Assembly (NCBI GenBank): GCA_902635795.1 | Contig: CACPPH010000004.1 | Span: forward strand, 1-54,756 | From: an uncultured Pelagibacteraceae bacterium | GTDB lineage: Bacteria; Pseudomonadota; Alphaproteobacteria; Pelagibacterales; Pelagibacteraceae | Direction: 5' to 3' | DNA: 54,756 bases | In this document: positions 45,830 to 54,692 of the stretch, one piece after another | Layout of the letters: the number at the start of each line of letters is the position of its first letter | Position numbering within the stretch: the first letter of the stretch is position 1 | The notes under the pieces: generated by a model | What the model saw: the letters and a program-made list of their open reading frames with translations, nothing else | What the model was told of the DNA's origin: nothing | Database searches by the model: none | Position numbers and translations under genes: made by a program

Positions 45830-48154
45830 TTATTTTCCAGATCTAAAATTCGTATATCCAATAATTAGTAAAAATAATAAAGCGAATGGATAAACTATCG
45901 CTTTGTTAGGCCTGTCTGGATTTTCAATTTTAAAATTACTAATTATATCACCCGTTTGTAATCCAGATTTTTTTGCTTCCCCTTTCCAGTTTAATTTATC
46001 AACGGTTAATTGATCATTCTGGTCGAATAATGTTACGCCAAATTCTTCAAGGTTATAATTGTTTTCAAATTTCCCTTTATCGATAACAAATAGTTTATAT
46101 CTTTCACCATACTCAGTAATTCGTGTGACTTTTATATGAACTTCTTTTGATGGGTCAAAAGATAAATTTTGAATATTTTCTGCCGAAAGTTTTTGCTCAT
46201 TAAATTTAGGATAGAATTTGCCTAAAACATAATCTGGAGCTAAAAAAGATAAAGATATTATTAAAAAAGCTATGATCTCATACCACCTTAATTTATTTAT
46301 AAACCATTGTTGAGTAGCAGCAGTAAAAACTAAAATTCCAATCAATGAAGTTACTATAACTAATAAAGCTTGCCAGATGCTATCTACTCCAATTAATAAT
46401 AGTTCGTGATTAAACAAAAAGACTATTGGTAAAATTCCGGTTCTTAAACTATACCAAATAGCTTGCAGTCCTGTTCTCAAAGGGTCACCACCAGAAATTG
46501 CAGCTGCTGCATAAGAGGCTAAACCAACTGGAGGTGTTACATCTGCCATTAAGCCAAAATAAAATACGAATAAGTGAACAGCAATTAATGGAAAAATAAA
46601 GCCTGAAGCATTTCCAACATCAACTAAAACTGTAGCCATTAAAGAAGCTACTACTACATAGTTTGCAGTTGTGGGAAGACCCATACCAAGTAGCAAACAA
46701 AGTATAATGGTTAATAATATTAAAATTATTACATTATCTCTTGCAATTGTCTCAATCACTATGATTAAATTTGTACTTAGACCAGTAGAACCCACTGCAC
46801 CAACAATTATTCCTGCTGTAGCAATTGCGATCCCTACCCCTACCATGTTAATTGCACCTTTTTGAAGACCAACTATTGTTTGATTGTACCAATCTATTAA
46901 ACCAGTTTTAAAATCTGGATTTTTAATTATACGACTTACTAAGTTTACTATTACTAAAGATAACGTTGCATAGAAGATAGAAAAACCTGCTGTGTATCTC
47001 ATATAAACAAGTAAAAAAATTAAAACAAAAATAGGTATTAAAAAATGCAGTCCAGATAAAAAAGTTTTCTTGAGATGCGGAACATCAGCGTCATCCATCC
47101 CTTTTAATCCCAATTTAAGGGCTTCTAAATGAGAGATGTAAAATAAAGCAATGTATGAAATGATAGCTGGTAAAAAAGCATGTTTTACAACTTCAAAATA
47201 AGTTACACCAATAAAACTTGCCATAACAAATGCAGCTGCTCCCATAACCGGAGGCATTATTTGTCCATTAACAGATGAAGAAACTTCAATAGCACCTGCT
47301 TTCTCTTGAGAGAAACCTGTTTTTTTCATTATTGGAATTGTAAAAGTTCCAGTTGTTACAGTATTTGCAATTGAGGAACCTGAAATCATACCTGTCATAC
47401 CAGATCCTAATATTGCAGCTTTAGCAGGACCTCCTCTCATTTTGCCAACCATCGCAAAAGCTAAATCTAAAAAATACTTTCCCCCTCCAGCGGTTTCTAA
47501 TAAAGCTCCAAAGAGTACAAACAAAAATATAAAATCTACTGAAACCCCAATTGGTATTCCAAATATTGCTTCTTGATCAAACCATTGAAATCCTACTAGT
47601 CTTTTTACAGAAAGTCCGCCGTGAGAGATAATATCAGGAGCATACTTTCCGAAATAAGAAAACAAGAGAAAACAGACTGCAATTATAACTAAAGGTAAGC
47701 CTATAGCTCGTCTAGTTGCTTCTAATAAAATCAATATACCTATGGCCCCAATTATAAGTTCAACTGGAACTTTAAAACCAAATATCTCTTTTACTAAAAG
47801 GATACCGCCTCTATTTACTAAATCGTCATAGAAAAAATAAATATATAAACAACTTAACGCCCCGGTAATACTGATAATAATATCAATTATTGAAATTTTT
47901 TTTCCTCTAACTGCTGGAAAAATTAAAAAAGCTAAAGTTAAAGCAAAACCTAGATGAATGGCTCTAGCAGGCAATCCTTTAAACATTCCAAAATTAAACC
48001 AAAAAGGAAAAGGAGAGGCGTACCAAAGTTGAAAAAAAGTCCAGAGAATAGCTATACTAAAAACTATTTTTAAATGGACTCCTGATAAATTTCGAGTTGG
48101 AGAAATATCTTCTTGTATTTTATCTTTTATCTTACTTTGAATGTTTTGATTCAT
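45830..48154 (-). CDS. TRAP transporter, fused permease subunit (TAXI type)
   Basis: A 774-residue membrane protein in which the small (4-TM) and large (12-TM) TRAP permease parts are fused. Segments include LLFSYFGKYAPDI, GGKYFLDLAFAMVGKMRGGPAKAAILGSG fragment region near 225, and SSSVNGQIMPPVMGAAAFVMA near 300, typical of the DctM-like large subunit. The C-terminal part after residue 600 is a DUF3394-type extension. With the TAXI binding protein it should take up an organic acid or related solute with Na+ or H+. A terminator-like hairpin sits between it and the binding-protein gene. Confidence 0.92.
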   Translation of the reverse strand: MNQNIQSKIKDKIQEDISPTRNLSGVHLKIVFSIAILWTFFQLWYASPFPFWFNFGMFKGLPARAIHLGFALTLAFLIFPAVRGKKISIIDIIISITGALSCLYIYFFYDDLVNRGGILLVKEIFGFKVPVELIIGAIGILILLEATRRAIGLPLVIIAVCFLLFSYFGKYAPDIISHGGLSVKRLVGFQWFDQEAIFGIPIGVSVDFIFLFVLFGALLETAGGGKYFLDLAFAMVGKMRGGPAKAAILGSGMTGMISGSSIANTVTTGTFTIPIMKKTGFSQEKAGAIEVSSSVNGQIMPPVMGAAAFVMASFIGVTYFEVVKHAFLPAIISYIALFYISHLEALKLGLKGMDDADVPHLKKTFLSGLHFLIPIFVLIFLLVYMRYTAGFSIFYATLSLVIVNLVSRIIKNPDFKTGLIDWYNQTIVGLQKGAINMVGVGIAIATAGIIVGAVGSTGLSTNLIIVIETIARDNVIILILLTIILCLLLGMGLPTTANYVVVASLMATVLVDVGNASGFIFPLIAVHLFVFYFGLMADVTPPVGLASYAAAAISGGDPLRTGLQAIWYSLRTGILPIVFLFNHELLLIGVDSIWQALLVIVTSLIGILVFTAATQQWFINKLRWYEIIAFLIISLSFLAPDYVLGKFYPKFNEQKLSAENIQNLSFDPSKEVHIKVTRITEYGERYKLFVIDKGKFENNYNLEEFGVTLFDQNDQLTVDKLNWKGEAKKSGLQTGDIISNFKIENPDRPNKAIVYPFALLFLLIIGYTNFRSGK

Positions 48155-48176
48155 TTTAGCTAAGATACCTTATTCT

Positions 48177-48210
48177 AAAAAAAAAGGCCCAAGAAATATT
48201 GGGCCTTTTT
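48177..48210 (-). terminator. Intrinsic terminator between TAXI binding protein and permease
   Basis: AAAGGCCCAA at 48183 pairs with TTGGGCCTTT at 48199-48208 around a six-base loop (GAAATA). On the minus strand nine T residues follow (48185-48177). It lies after the binding-protein gene and before the permease gene, so it probably lets most transcripts stop after the binding protein. Confidence 0.85.
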
Positions 48211-48231
48211 TAATTAAACTATAAAGTTGAA

Positions 48232-49236
48232 TTACATTAATCCAGCTTCTTTGTAGTACTTAATTGCACCTGGGTGTAACGGAGCTGATAAACCATCAGC
48301 TATCATGTTTTTCTTTTCCAGTGGTCCAAAAGCAGGGTGTTGAGCTCTGAAATCATCAAAGTTTTCCATCACCGCTTTTGTTACTAAGTATACAAGCTCT
48401 TCAGAAACATTAGCGCTTGTAACAACTGTAGCTTTTACACCAAACGTTGTAGCGTCTTTTTTCTGATTAGAATATGTTCCTTTTGGAATTACAGCTTTTG
48501 CATAGTAGTCAGCTCCATCAATTAAGCCTTGTACTGGCGCACCAGTTAAATTGATTGGGCTAGCTTTCGCTTTACAAGTAGCTGCTTGCTCCATAGCACC
48601 ATTTGGAAATCCTACTGAGTATCCAAATGCATCTATTTTACCATCGCAAAGAGCTTTTACTTGTTCAGAAGAAGTAAGTTCAGTAGTTGCTTTGAACATA
48701 CTCATATCTGCACCCATAGCCTTCATTAATTCTTCCATTGTTCCTCTTTGACCAGAACCCGGGTTACCGATGTTTACTGTTTTTCCTTTTAGGCCTTTGA
48801 AATTTTTAATTCCAGATTTTTTACTTGCCCAAATTTGGAAAGGTTCGTTGTGAACAGAAAATACAGCTCTTAAGTCACTGAACTGTTTTCCTTCCCATTT
48901 GCTTGAACCATTGTAAGCATGATACTGCCAGTCTGACTGAGCAACACCAAATTGAAACTCACCATCTTTGATTTGTCCAATATTGTAGTTTGATCCACCT
49001 GTTGAAGGTGCAGTACATCTGTAAGCTTTAGCTGTACCTTTTTTTCTACCATGGTCAGCACTTATTGCTGATTTATGTAACATTTTACAAATAGCGTTAC
49101 CTGTTTGGAAATAAACTCCAGTAGGACCGCCTGTTCCTATTGTAAAGAACTCTGCTGATTTAGCGATTGATGTAATGGGGCTTGAAAAAGCAAACATTAC
49201 TAGTACCGCTGAAATCAATGACATCATTTTTTTCAT
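48232..49236 (-). CDS. TAXI-family TRAP transporter solute-binding protein
   Basis: A 334-residue exported protein. The N-terminus MKKMMSLISAVLVMFAFSSP ends with a signal-peptidase region before SAEFFTIGTGGPTGVYFQTG, the start of a TAXI (IMP-type) binding protein. GQRGTMEELMKAMG is another family segment. It captures a solute in the periplasm for the fused permease downstream. RBS GAGGAG at 49242-49247 is close to consensus, and the gene is followed by a strong terminator, in line with the high expression usual for binding proteins. The ligand is not known. Confidence 0.93.
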   Translation of the reverse strand: MKKMMSLISAVLVMFAFSSPITSIAKSAEFFTIGTGGPTGVYFQTGNAICKMLHKSAISADHGRKKGTAKAYRCTAPSTGGSNYNIGQIKDGEFQFGVAQSDWQYHAYNGSSKWEGKQFSDLRAVFSVHNEPFQIWASKKSGIKNFKGLKGKTVNIGNPGSGQRGTMEELMKAMGADMSMFKATTELTSSEQVKALCDGKIDAFGYSVGFPNGAMEQAATCKAKASPINLTGAPVQGLIDGADYYAKAVIPKGTYSNQKKDATTFGVKATVVTSANVSEELVYLVTKAVMENFDDFRAQHPAFGPLEKKNMIADGLSAPLHPGAIKYYKEAGLM

Positions 49237-49262
49237 GTGTACTCCTCTTGTTATAATGATTA

Positions 49263-49291
49263 ATTTAACTACGTTATTAGTAAGAGGTCAA
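49263..49291 (-). promoter_or_regulatory. Candidate promoter of the TAXI binding-protein gene
   Basis: On the minus strand TTGACC (49291-49286) and TTAAAT (49268-49263) are 17 bp apart, matching sigma70 -35 at 5 of 6 and -10 at 4 of 6. It lies about 30 bp upstream of the RBS, and it is the nearest good match before the start. Confidence 0.4.
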
Positions 49292-49299
49292 AGAGATTC

Positions 49300-50538
49300 T
49301 TATAAATTTTTGGCCCAATTTGAGAGCTTAGTGGTGCCTTCAACTACATTTGGGGCATAGGTCTTGACCATTTCTTCACTAATAGAATTATAGTCTTTTA
49401 CATTTTTAAAAAAGTTTACACCGTCAAAGTCTGTATAGCTTAATCTAGTAAGCATTTTTTTTGGTTTAAATCCAAAATCTGATCCGGGAAGCATTGCAAC
49501 ACCAGTCTCTTTTAATATTACATCGCATAATTGAGCTGAAGTTTTAAATTTTTTATTTTTAAATTCAGGCATTAAATAAAAAGCTCCTTGAGGTGGATTT
49601 ATTATAACTTTATTTGATTTAAGATTATTATAAACATAGTTTCCAACTGAATTAAGTATAGATCTTACTTTCAGCTTGTACTGCTCATAGTCACCTTCAT
49701 AAGCTTCAACCGCAGCAAACTGGGTTGGTGTATTTACAGTTGAATATGATTCACTTGCTAATGATTTTAAACTATTAATAAATTGTTTTGATCCATTAGG
49801 GACTGCTAGAAACCCAAGTCTCCAACCTCCTGCCCCACACCATTTGCTTAATCCACCGCTAATGAATGTAGCTTCTGGGTAAAATTCTGAAATAGAGTTG
49901 TAACTATTATCAAATGAGAGATCTGTATATATTTCGTCTGATAAAATTAATAGTTTATATTTTTTAGCTACTTGAGCTAATTCTCTTAAATTTTTACAGA
50001 TTGCTCCAGATGGATTATTCGGTGAGTTTAATATAAAAATAATATTTTTATTTTTTCCTATTTTCTTTAATTTCATGTCAAGTTCCCTTGCTGTTGGAAA
50101 CCAGTTGTTAGCTTTAGAAGTTTCCAGCCAATGAACTTTATTAGAACCAATTTGTGCTTGTGGTTCATAAGATACCCAGCTTGGGGCTGGGGTTAAAATT
50201 TCTCCATTAAATGCAACGTGCATTAACAACATTGCCTCTTTGGATCCTGGGGTAATTAAAATATTTTCTTTTGAATACCTTACGCCTGTATTTTTAAATA
50301 AATGATTTGAAATTTTCTCTCTTAGTTCAGGTAAACCTTGTATGGGCAAGTACTCCTTTTTGTGTGCATTAAGTTTTAACTTCTCAACAACTCTTTCTGG
50401 AATATGAAATGGTGATTGTCCAAAACCAAATCTGTAAATTTTTTTACCAGATTTAATCAATTTTTTTGATTTTTCGTTGATAGCTAAAGTAGAGGAGTCT
50501 TTTAATTTTAAAATATTTTTTTTAACTTTTGAACTCAT
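49300..50538 (-). CDS. Class I/II PLP-dependent aminotransferase
   Basis: A 412-residue fold-type I aminotransferase. The PLP phosphate-site region is ILNSPNNPSGA near residue 170, the Asp-containing LSDEIYTDLSF near 200, and the Schiff-base Lys in SGGLSKWCGAGGWRLGF near 230. This resembles aspartate/aromatic or methionine/alanine aminotransferase subgroups; the exact amino donor is not told by sequence alone. It sits upstream of the TAXI binding protein on the same strand, but a separate promoter is likely there. The 153-bp gap to the divergent helicase holds a perfect inverted repeat. Confidence 0.88.
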   Translation of the reverse strand: MSSKVKKNILKLKDSSTLAINEKSKKLIKSGKKIYRFGFGQSPFHIPERVVEKLKLNAHKKEYLPIQGLPELREKISNHLFKNTGVRYSKENILITPGSKEAMLLMHVAFNGEILTPAPSWVSYEPQAQIGSNKVHWLETSKANNWFPTARELDMKLKKIGKNKNIIFILNSPNNPSGAICKNLRELAQVAKKYKLLILSDEIYTDLSFDNSYNSISEFYPEATFISGGLSKWCGAGGWRLGFLAVPNGSKQFINSLKSLASESYSTVNTPTQFAAVEAYEGDYEQYKLKVRSILNSVGNYVYNNLKSNKVIINPPQGAFYLMPEFKNKKFKTSAQLCDVILKETGVAMLPGSDFGFKPKKMLTRLSYTDFDGVNFFKNVKDYNSISEEMVKTYAPNVVEGTTKLSNWAKNL

Positions 50539-50583
50539 TTAAACAACTTACCTATACGGGGACTGCCCATTGAAAGTCAAATT

Positions 50584-50605
50584 AAATGTTCAAATAGGAA
50601 CATTT
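50584..50605. repeat. Perfect 8-bp inverted repeat, candidate operator
   Basis: AAATGTTC at 50584-50591 and GAACATTT at 50598-50605 are a perfect inverted repeat with a six-base spacer, in the divergent gap between the aminotransferase and the helicase. The half-site is long enough for a dimeric helix-turn-helix repressor. A hairpin role is also possible. Confidence 0.4.
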
Positions 50606-50691
50606 GACAAATTGATTCGGTCATGTTTTAATCATATTTTGTTCTCAACTTTGATCTACATATAGTATAAATAAAATTAGCTTACACAAAA

Positions 50692-53157
50692 ATGAAAAAA
50701 CAATCAGACAGGATCATTGCAATACTAGGACCTACAAATACAGGTAAAACTTATGTGGCTATAGAAAAAATGCTTGAGCACGAAACAGGTATTTTTGGAT
50801 TGCCTTTAAGGCTTTTGGCTAGAGAAGTTTACGACAAATGTGTTAGCAAGGTAGGTCCTGAAAAAGTAGCATTAATAACAGGTGAAGAAAAAATAATTCC
50901 TAGCACTGCTGATTATTTTATTTGCACAGTTGAGTCCATGCCTAAAGATAAAGAGGTTGATTTTGTTGCAATTGATGAAATTCAAATGTGTGCAGATAGG
51001 GAAAGAGGTCATATCTTCACTCAAAGGTTATTAGAGTCACGTGGTAGCAAACTTACAATGTTTTTAGGATCGCAAGTGATGGAAAATATTATTAGAGACT
51101 TAGTTGGTAATGTAGAGTTTGAAAAAAAGCAAAGATACTCCAAATTAAGTTATTCAGGAGTAAAAAAAATTTCTAAATTAGACAGGAAAGTTGCAGTTAT
51201 AGCTTTCTCAATTGAGGAAGTTTATGCAATTGCGGAATTAGTGAGACGACAAAAAGGTGGAGCAGCTGTAATAATGGGTTCATTAAGTCCGAAAACAAGA
51301 AATTCTCAAGTTGGTTTATATCAATCTGGAGATGTTGATTACTTAATTGCAACAGATGCAATTGGTATGGGATTAAACATGGATATAAATGAAATTTATT
51401 TTTCAAATTTAAAAAAATTTGATGGAAAAAAAACTAGGAGACTAAATTTAATTGAGATGTCTCAAATTGCAGGCAGAGCTGGTCGATTTAAAAATGATGG
51501 TGGATTTGGAACAACTGGTGATTGTGATACATTAAATTCAGATGAGATCGAAAAAATAGAAAAACATAATTTACCTGAGACTAAAACAATTTATTGGAGG
51601 AACTCCAACTTAGACTTCAAAAATCCCGAAAATCTTATTTCCTCACTGGAGCTTAAACCAAATAAAAAAAATCTTTTAAGAACTAATGATTCACTTGATG
51701 AAAGTGTATTGAGGTTTTTTCTTAAAAAAGGTGCAAATAATATAATCTACCATAAAAATTTAGAAATTCTTTGGGAATGTTGTCAGATACCAGATTTTGA
51801 AAAGAAAGCCTATGGTCAACATATAAATGTAGTTGATAAAGTTTTTCAATTTTTAACAACAAGGAAGAAAAGAATTCCAAGCACTTTTATGAAAGAACAG
51901 CTTAAAGGTTTAGAAAAAGATCATGGCAATGTAGATTTGCTTTCTCACAGACTTTCGAATGTAAGAACTTGGTCTTACGTTGCTAATAAAAAAAACTGGG
52001 TCGAAAATTCTGACTATTGGGTTCAACTAACTAAGAGTATAGAGGATAAACTTTCGGACAAACTTCACGATGAATTGACAAAAAGTTTTATAGATAAAAA
52101 AATTAGTATTCTTTCAAGAAGTCTTAAACAAGATTTTGTATTAAATACAGAAATAAATGATGATAATAAAATCTATATTGATGGTCAGCTTATAGGTGAA
52201 CTTAAAGGACTTAAATTTTTAATAGAAGTAACGTCAAAAACACTCGATACAGATATTAAATCAATCAGAAAAGCTGCAAGAAAAGGTATTGAAAAAGAGT
52301 TAGTGAAAAGAGTTGAGGAAATACTTGAAAAAACAGAAATAGATTTAAATAATGATAATAAAATTATTTGGAGAAATAATCCAATTGCAAGATTAAAAAA
52401 GGGCAGTAATTACCTTAACCCTCAAATAGATATTATTGCTGACGATTCTTTAAATGATGAGTCAAAATCAAAATTAATAAAATTTTTAAATAATTGGCTT
52501 ACAAAATATATTAATGAAGTTTTAGGTGATCTCGTGCTTTTAACAAAACACAAAATCACAAACCAGTATCTTAGAGGATTAGTTTTTCAACTTTATGAAA
52601 ATAATGGAGTAATAAAAAGAAATGAAATTGATCAGATAGTGAAGTTAATCCCATCCGAAGAAAGAAAAAAATTGTGGGGTATGGGCATTAAGATTGGAAG
52701 ATACCATATTTATCTTCCAAAAATGTTGAAACCAAAAGCTGTTAAATTCAGGATAAGTCTTTGGAAAATATTTTATAATTTATCTAATAAAAACAAGATA
52801 CCTCAATCAGGATTGAATTTTATTTCTGCAGACAAATTGGATAAAAATTTTTTACTATTATGTGGTTTTGAAAAGTTTAAACAATTTTTTGTGAGAATTG
52901 ATATCTTGGAAAAGTTGTTTTTAAAAATATTAGAAAATACTAAAGATAAAAAATTTAAGGTAAATGCTGAAATGATGAATTTATTAGGGTGTTCTAAAGA
53001 AAATTTTTATAAATTAATGACTTTTATGAATTACAAAAAAGATAAATCAATAGATACTTATATTTTTAAGGGAGAAAAAAAGAAAAAAGAGAAAATAATA
53101 CGATTTGACAAAAAAGAAAATCCATTTAATAAACTCCTAACTTTAAACATTAAATAA
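50692..53157 (+). CDS. SUV3-like superfamily 2 RNA helicase
   Basis: An 821-residue helicase. Walker A is GPTNTGKTYVAIEKM near residue 13, the DEAD-box variant DEIQMCADRERGH near 93, motif V ATDAIGMGLNMDINEIYFSN near 225, and motif VI SQIAGRAGRF near 260. This is the pattern of SUV3, an RNA helicase of mitochondria and alphaproteobacteria. A long basic C-terminal part (residues 350-821) has no motif I recognise, but it is rich in helices. It may support RNA degradation or ribosome assembly. It is followed directly by a TerB-like gene, fdxA and carD. Confidence 0.9.
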   Translation: MKKQSDRIIAILGPTNTGKTYVAIEKMLEHETGIFGLPLRLLAREVYDKCVSKVGPEKVALITGEEKIIPSTADYFICTVESMPKDKEVDFVAIDEIQMCADRERGHIFTQRLLESRGSKLTMFLGSQVMENIIRDLVGNVEFEKKQRYSKLSYSGVKKISKLDRKVAVIAFSIEEVYAIAELVRRQKGGAAVIMGSLSPKTRNSQVGLYQSGDVDYLIATDAIGMGLNMDINEIYFSNLKKFDGKKTRRLNLIEMSQIAGRAGRFKNDGGFGTTGDCDTLNSDEIEKIEKHNLPETKTIYWRNSNLDFKNPENLISSLELKPNKKNLLRTNDSLDESVLRFFLKKGANNIIYHKNLEILWECCQIPDFEKKAYGQHINVVDKVFQFLTTRKKRIPSTFMKEQLKGLEKDHGNVDLLSHRLSNVRTWSYVANKKNWVENSDYWVQLTKSIEDKLSDKLHDELTKSFIDKKISILSRSLKQDFVLNTEINDDNKIYIDGQLIGELKGLKFLIEVTSKTLDTDIKSIRKAARKGIEKELVKRVEEILEKTEIDLNNDNKIIWRNNPIARLKKGSNYLNPQIDIIADDSLNDESKSKLIKFLNNWLTKYINEVLGDLVLLTKHKITNQYLRGLVFQLYENNGVIKRNEIDQIVKLIPSEERKKLWGMGIKIGRYHIYLPKMLKPKAVKFRISLWKIFYNLSNKNKIPQSGLNFISADKLDKNFLLLCGFEKFKQFFVRIDILEKLFLKILENTKDKKFKVNAEMMNLLGCSKENFYKLMTFMNYKKDKSIDTYIFKGEKKKKEKIIRFDKKENPFNKLLTLNIK

Positions 53158-53544
53158 ATGAATAAACTAGATAAAGAGAGTGTAGTGGGTATATCTGCAT
53201 TATTAGTTCATGCAGCGAATATAGATGAAATTTATTCGGATCATGAAAAAGATTTAGTAAAAGATTTTATAAAATCTTACTTAAAAAATGAGGATGCATC
53301 TAAAATATTAGAGGAAGCTGAGGAAATAGAGAATAACTCTAATCAATTACTTAATTATACAAATGTAATTAAAAAAAATTCACTTGAAATAAAAAAAGAT
53401 ATTATTGAACATCTTTGGAAAGTAATTATCTCCGATAACTCAGTGGACCAATACGAGGCTAATTTGATGAGGAGAATTTGTGGCTTGATATATTTCCCAG
53501 ATAAAGAATGTGCCGAAATTAAACTTAAATTGTTAAATTCTTAA
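53158..53544 (+). CDS. TerB-like helical protein
   Basis: A 128-residue acidic all-helical protein beginning [20 protein letters not shown] and containing the [13 protein letters not shown] and [15 protein letters not shown] segments, typical of TerB/DjlA-like domains with acidic metal-binding residues. Its role is unknown; some TerB proteins bind Ca2+ and act in stress. It starts right after the helicase stop (TAAATG) and its stop overlaps the fdxA start (TAATG), so it is tightly built into the operon, in the place where an S4 RNA-binding gene is often found in related organisms. Confidence 0.75.
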   Translation: MNKLDKESVVGISALLVHAANIDEIYSDHEKDLVKDFIKSYLKNEDASKILEEAEEIENNSNQLLNYTNVIKKNSLEIKKDIIEHLWKVIISDNSVDQYEANLMRRICGLIYFPDKECAEIKLKLLNS

Positions 53545-53885
53545 TGACATATATTGTAAAAGACGAATGTATTAAATGTAAACTAACAGATTGTGTTGAG
53601 GTATGTCCTGTCGACTGTTTTTATGAAGGAGAAAATATGCTAGTTATAAATCCAGATGAGTGTATTGATTGTGGGGTTTGTGAGCCTGAGTGTCCTATTG
53701 AAGCTATTAAAGCAGATACAGATGATAGTATTGAGGAAAAAGAAAAATGGTTATTGCTAAATAAAAAGTTTTCTGCAATATGGCCAAATATCTCAAAAAA
53801 AAAGGAACCGATGGAAAATCATGAAAAGTTTAGAAATGTTAAAAATAAGTTTAAAGAACACTTTTCTGAAAAACCAGGAAAATAG
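53544..53885 (+). CDS. fdxA: 7Fe ferredoxin (FdxA)
   Basis: A 113-residue ferredoxin. The [3Fe-4S]-type region has [18 protein letters not shown] near residue 9, and the [4Fe-4S] region has [15 protein letters not shown] near 39. The C-terminal 50 residues ([24 protein letters not shown]) form the family-specific extension. It transfers electrons in the cytosol. The start overlaps the TerB stop by one base, and carD starts 3 bp after its stop. The helicase-ferredoxin-CarD order is common in alphaproteobacteria. Confidence 0.94.
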   Translation: MTYIVKDECIKCKLTDCVEVCPVDCFYEGENMLVINPDECIDCGVCEPECPIEAIKADTDDSIEEKEKWLLLNKKFSAIWPNISKKKEPMENHEKFRNVKNKFKEHFSEKPGK

Positions 53886-53888
53886 TAA

Positions 53889-54560
53889 ATGCCAAAAAAG
53901 AAAAAAGTAAAAAAGGTTAAAAAACCTAAAAAAATTAAAAAATTAAAAAACTTAAAAGTTAAATCACCATTAAAACCGCAGGAAAAAAAATCTTCTATCC
54001 CAGGTCAAGATGAAAAACCAGAAATAAAGAAAATTAAAAAACAACCTTCAGAAAAAAGAACATATAATATTAAAGACTTTGTTGTATATCCAAAACATGG
54101 TGTTGGAAAAATTACATCAATTGAAAAGGCTACAATTGGAGATATTGATATACAGTTTTACAAAATATTTGTTGAAAAAGAAAAATTAACGTTAACTGTT
54201 CCTATTAATCAACAATCAAAAATGAGACCTATATCTTCTATAAATCAGATAAATAAATGTATCTCAATTTTAAAAACTAAACCAAAAATAAAAAGGACTA
54301 TGTGGAGCAGAAGAGCTCAGGAATATGATCAAAAAATAAATTCTGGTAAAATTTATGAATTAGCTGAAGTAGTAAAAGATCTTAATAAAAATTCAGACAT
54401 AATTGCAGATCAATCCTATTCGGAGAGGCAATTGTTTGAAAAAGCCTACGATAGGCTAAAATCAGAATTTGAAGCTGTGCTCAATATAAGTTCGGAAGAT
54501 GTTGAAAAAAAAATGGACAAAGCTTTAGGTCGAACAAAGATTTCTGAGGAAATGCAATAA
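53889..54560 (+). CDS. carD: CarD-family transcription regulator with Lys-rich N-terminal extension
   Basis: A 223-residue protein. Residues about 56-115 form the CarD N-terminal Tudor-like RNA-polymerase-binding domain, seen in FVVYPKHGVGKITSIE. Residues 115-220 make the DNA-binding helical domain (MWSRRAQEYDQKI and SYSERQLFEKAYDRL). CarD stabilises open promoter complexes, often at rRNA and growth genes. Unlike ordinary CarD (about 165-170 residues), this one has a N-terminal extension of about 55 residues composed mostly of Lys and Pro, probably disordered and able to bind nucleic acid. Last gene of the helicase operon. Confidence 0.92.
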   Translation: MPKKKKVKKVKKPKKIKKLKNLKVKSPLKPQEKKSSIPGQDEKPEIKKIKKQPSEKRTYNIKDFVVYPKHGVGKITSIEKATIGDIDIQFYKIFVEKEKLTLTVPINQQSKMRPISSINQINKCISILKTKPKIKRTMWSRRAQEYDQKINSGKIYELAEVVKDLNKNSDIIADQSYSERQLFEKAYDRLKSEFEAVLNISSEDVEKKMDKALGRTKISEEMQ

Positions 54561-54596
54561 AAAAACGCCCTCTTTAAAAAGATAAAAAGGGCGTTT
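54559..54596 (-). terminator. Intrinsic terminator (bidirectional) after carD and the basic peptide gene
   Basis: AAACGCCCT at 54563-54571 pairs with AGGGCGTTT at 54588-54596, extended by three A-T pairs around an A-rich loop. The minus strand runs into seven T residues (54565-54559), so the best direction is leftward, ending the small basic gene at 54611-54682. It lies directly after the carD stop and may also stop that transcript. Confidence 0.85.
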
Positions 54597-54610
54597 AGTT
54601 AAAGAGAAAA

Positions 54611-54682
54611 CTATCTTCTTCTTCTTCTCTTTTTTGCTTTCTTTTTAGTTTTCTTTTTAGCTTTTTTTCTTCTTTTAGCCAT
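54611..54682 (-). CDS. 23-aa Arg/Lys-rich basic peptide
   Basis: A 23-codon frame beginning MAKRRKKAKKK and ending in five arginines before TAG. All residues after the first Met are Lys, Arg, Ala or Thr. Upstream, GGGAG at about 54687-54691 on the minus strand is a good ribosome site with six-base spacing, and an intrinsic terminator follows 15 bp after the stop. Such gene architecture indicates a real translation unit, probably a nucleic-acid-binding peptide like a minimal histone- or protamine-type tail. It faces carD, whose extension is also Lys-rich. Confidence 0.65.
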   Translation of the reverse strand: MAKRRKKAKKKTKKKAKKRRRRR

Positions 54683-54692
54683 CTTTTCTCCC

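Noticed and set aside
50539-50560. SAM or glutamine riboswitch before the aminotransferase
   Set aside because: The GC-rich segment could not be fitted to any riboswitch consensus I know, so only a possible regulatory element is noted.
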